Made by a program: the position numbers and the translations under genes
Assembly: GCF_900103825.1 (NCBI RefSeq)
Contig: NZ_FNIF01000014.1
Coordinates: 53,617-117,616 of the forward strand
Direction: 5' to 3'
Source of the DNA: Paenibacillus sp. yr247
GTDB taxonomy: Bacteria; Bacillota; Bacilli; Paenibacillales; NBRC-103111
DNA length: 64,000 nucleotides
Shown here: piece by piece, positions 62,484 to 64,000 of the stretch
Numbering within the stretch: position 1 is the stretch's first letter
Layout: each line of letters begins with the position of its first letter
Notes under the pieces: model-generated
What the model was told of the DNA's origin: nothing
The model's database searches: none
Seen by the model: the letters and a program-made list of their open reading frames with translations, nothing else

Positions 62484-63572
62484 TTGTCATCAACTCTATA
62501 CCGGTGGAGTCTTCCTATCTCCACGGTGATTTGCGCGTTTCTCCTTATCCTCATTGTGACAACGCGAGAGCTGCCTCACATGGGTCTGGTGATTTATGAG
62601 ATCAGGCTCGTCTTTCAAGCATTCATGGACATTTTTCTCGATGCTTTGCCTTTTATGTTATTAGGCGTCCTTCTATCCACCGTCGTTGAAAACTACATTC
62701 CTGAAGCTTTTATCAGAAGAATGACACCCAGACACCCACTTGGAGGCATCTTATTTGCCTGTGTACTTGGGATCATGTTCCCGCTCTGCGAATGCGGAAT
62801 GATTCCTTTCGTTCGCCGTCTCATGCTGAAAGGAATGCCTGTGTATATTGCCGTCATCTTCATTTTGGTCGGACCGATTCTCAATCCTATTGTCTTCGCC
62901 TCGACATTCATGGCTTTCCGCGGCGAGCCCGCAATGGCTTTTTCGAGAATGGGGCTTACATTTGGCGTTGCACTTATCGTCGGACTTCTATTGACACGCT
63001 TCCTGAAGAACAGCCCTTTACGCCAACCCATCCAAAACCAAGCACACGCGCCTCACCACCATAATCACGATCATAACCATAGTCATAGTCATAGTCATAG
63101 TCATAGTCATAAACATAGTCATGACCATGACCATCACCACGGCCACAATCACACACACGGTGACAATCGTATGATGACTATGATCAGCCACGGTACCACT
63201 GAGCTGTTCGAGATGAGTAAATACTTGATGCTAGGCGCTTTCCTAACCGCACTTATCCAAACATTTGTCGCCAAAGAAAGCTTGTCGACGATCGGGCAAG
63301 GTCCTTTCATCTCTCATGTGTTTATGATGGGCTTTGCCTATCTGCTGTCGCTGTGTTCCACTACGGATGCCTTCGTGGCTGCCTCCTTCGCCACGACGTT
63401 CTCCTCAGGCTCCTTACTGGCTTTCCTCGTGTTCGGTCCGATGATTGATGTTAAAAGCACCCTGATGCTGCTATCCATCTTCAAAGCTCGATTCGTGCTT
63501 ACTCTCTCCATCGTCGTTGCTGTTACGGTATTGACAGGGTCCCTGCTTTTCATGCATTTCTTTTTAGCCTGA
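62484..63572 (+). CDS. YcgR/DUF318-type permease with His-rich loop
   Basis: 362 residues from TTG 62484 (AAAGGGG 10 nt upstream; upstream in-frame codons overlap the trpS promoter). About eight membrane segments in two halves. The family motif PLCECGMIP is in the first half and SLCSTTDAFVA in the second. A loop near residues 187-226 is almost all His, Ser, Asp and Asn (HSHSHSHSH), suggesting metal binding. B. subtilis YcgR is the nearest relative I know. The usual partner gene ycgQ does not follow. Confidence 0.85.
   Translation: MSSTLYRWSLPISTVICAFLLILIVTTRELPHMGLVIYEIRLVFQAFMDIFLDALPFMLLGVLLSTVVENYIPEAFIRRMTPRHPLGGILFACVLGIMFPLCECGMIPFVRRLMLKGMPVYIAVIFILVGPILNPIVFASTFMAFRGEPAMAFSRMGLTFGVALIVGLLLTRFLKNSPLRQPIQNQAHAPHHHNHDHNHSHSHSHSHSHKHSHDHDHHHGHNHTHGDNRMMTMISHGTTELFEMSKYLMLGAFLTALIQTFVAKESLSTIGQGPFISHVFMMGFAYLLSLCSTTDAFVAASFATTFSSGSLLAFLVFGPMIDVKSTLMLLSIFKARFVLTLSIVVAVTVLTGSLLFMHFFLA
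63078..63108 (+). repeat. CATAGT hexanucleotide repeat in the His-rich loop
   Basis: Five consecutive CATAGT units encode His-Ser repeats in the permease loop. Slippage would change the His-Ser count without shifting the frame. Confidence 0.7.
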
Positions 63573-63659
63573 ATGCATTCATAGGTAGCTAATCTTGATA
63601 CACAATTAGTACTATCCATATTTTCGCATAAAAAAGGAGCCCGCTTCTATCTTTACACT

Positions 63660-63716
63660 GGTACCCATAGTCTGGACACTTTGAAAAAGTGTTCAGACTA
63701 TGGGTACCTTTTTTTT
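63660..63716 (+). terminator. 22-bp hairpin with T run at the IS left end
   Basis: Arms 63660-63681 and 63687-63708 pair with one mismatch around a 5-nt loop, followed by eight T. It lies between the permease and the IS gene. It may end permease transcription or shield the IS gene from outside transcription. Confidence 0.7.
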
Positions 63717-63750
63717 GTATACTAGAGTAAGCACCGGAGGGGATTACATC

Positions 63751-64000
63751 ATGTCTAAAAAAATCTTTAACGAAAAAGACCGAATGAAATTATCAACCAA
63801 TAAATATGTTGTCAAGATAAGTGAGAAAGCAATAACCTATGCTGATGAATTTAAACAGTTGTTCATCGATCAATACATGGAGGGGAAAACCCCTTGGGAA
63901 ATCTTTGAATCAAACGGTTTTGATGTAAACATAATTGGAAAGCAACGTGTAAAAGCATGCGCCAAGCGTTGGAAGAAAGCATACGGAGAAGATGGAATTA
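63751..64000 (+). CDS. IS3-type transposase orfA (HTH protein), partial
   Basis: Starts at ATG 63751 (GGAGGGG about 9 nt upstream) and is open to the window end (at least 83 residues). The read protein MSKKIFNEKDRMKLSTNKYV... with YADEFKQLFIDQYMEGKTPWEIF is like the HTH first frame of IS3-family elements in Paenibacillus and Bacillus. Its orfB, right end and target duplication are outside the window. Confidence 0.7.
   Translation, partial: MSKKIFNEKDRMKLSTNKYVVKISEKAITYADEFKQLFIDQYMEGKTPWEIFESNGFDVNIIGKQRVKACAKRWKKAYGEDGI

Larger units (their letters stand above)
63659..64000 (+). mobile_element. insertion sequence, left part
   Basis: Inferred from the transposase-like HTH gene and the hairpin in front of it. 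A TG at 63659-63660 could be the left end, but the boundary cannot be fixed without the right end. Confidence 0.55.

Noticed and set aside
62974..63156. Asp-Tyr repeat protein on the minus strand
   Set aside because: It is the reverse reading of the His-Ser codons of the permease loop.

Overview
The window is a chromosomal segment of a spore-forming, aerobic Bacillota, most like Paenibacillus. The evidence is the B. subtilis-type sdhCAB and dnaB-dnaI pairs, the yuiB/yumB/yumC/yutM/yutJ/yuzB/yutI gene neighbourhood, HemQ, spore genes (gerQ, an alpha/beta SASP, sda, a Spo0E-like gene), strong GGAGG ribosome sites with many GTG and TTG starts, and moderate G+C. It is almost entirely ordinary core genome. 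The only mobile DNA is the left part of an insertion sequence at the right edge.

Layout. 1-4.1 kb: succinate dehydrogenase operon (sdhB cut by the window edge) with a divergent LysR regulator. 4.1-7.4 kb: potassium operon ktrB-ktrA-CPA1 antiporter. 7.6-12.5 kb: CPBP membrane protease, uvrC, trxA, a self-regulated MerR gene and a 47-residue membrane protein. 12.6-15.2 kb: dnaI and dnaB. 15.3-20.6 kb: hydrolase, yuiB, hemQ, type II NADH dehydrogenase under a Rex operator, and yumC. 20.6-23.1 kb: small genes, including sda beside a cluster of DnaA boxes and a Spo0E-like phosphatase. 23.1-29.7 kb: mqnE behind a structured leader, a second NDH-2-like gene, Fe-S carrier genes, an SDR, a HEPN protein and a large UbiD decarboxylase. 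mqnE and the UbiD gene suggest the futalosine route to menaquinone. 29.8-32.6 kb: ctaA, a thioredoxin-like protein, and an SPFH + ribbon-helix-helix pair behind an operator-like palindrome. 32.7-46 kb: DUF2515, a MurJ/SpoVB-type flippase, DUF456, two HAD phosphatases, asnB, a class B PBP, a CvpA/transglutaminase protein, an MFS transporter and a Toprim protein. 46-47.7 kb: sco and ctaB.

47.8-57.8 kb is the main functional unit. The urease operon ureABC-FGD (no ureE) diverges from the urea ABC transporter urtABCDE. Two perfect TGTNA-N7-TNACA GlnR/TnrA boxes lie between them, so urea import and hydrolysis look jointly nitrogen-controlled. 58-64 kb: a decayed cwlJ next to intact gerQ, a 39-bp triplet repeat with hairpins in front of a yfhP-like gene, a SASP gene with a near-ideal sigma-G promoter, trpS under a Trp T-box, a YcgR-type permease with a His-rich loop, and the start of an IS.

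Several small genes missed by long-frame searching were read directly: sda (51 aa), a YqzM-like protein (47 aa), a Spo0E-like protein (59 aa), a 51-aa membrane peptide at 44.1 kb and a 53-aa basic protein at 21.5 kb. Many starts were moved inward to codons with a proper ribosome site. Nothing in the window is clearly a wholly new system. The best leads are the SPFH/RHH module, the mqnE leader, the tandem hairpin repeats, the start-codon-burying hairpin at 20.65 kb and the cwlJ decay.
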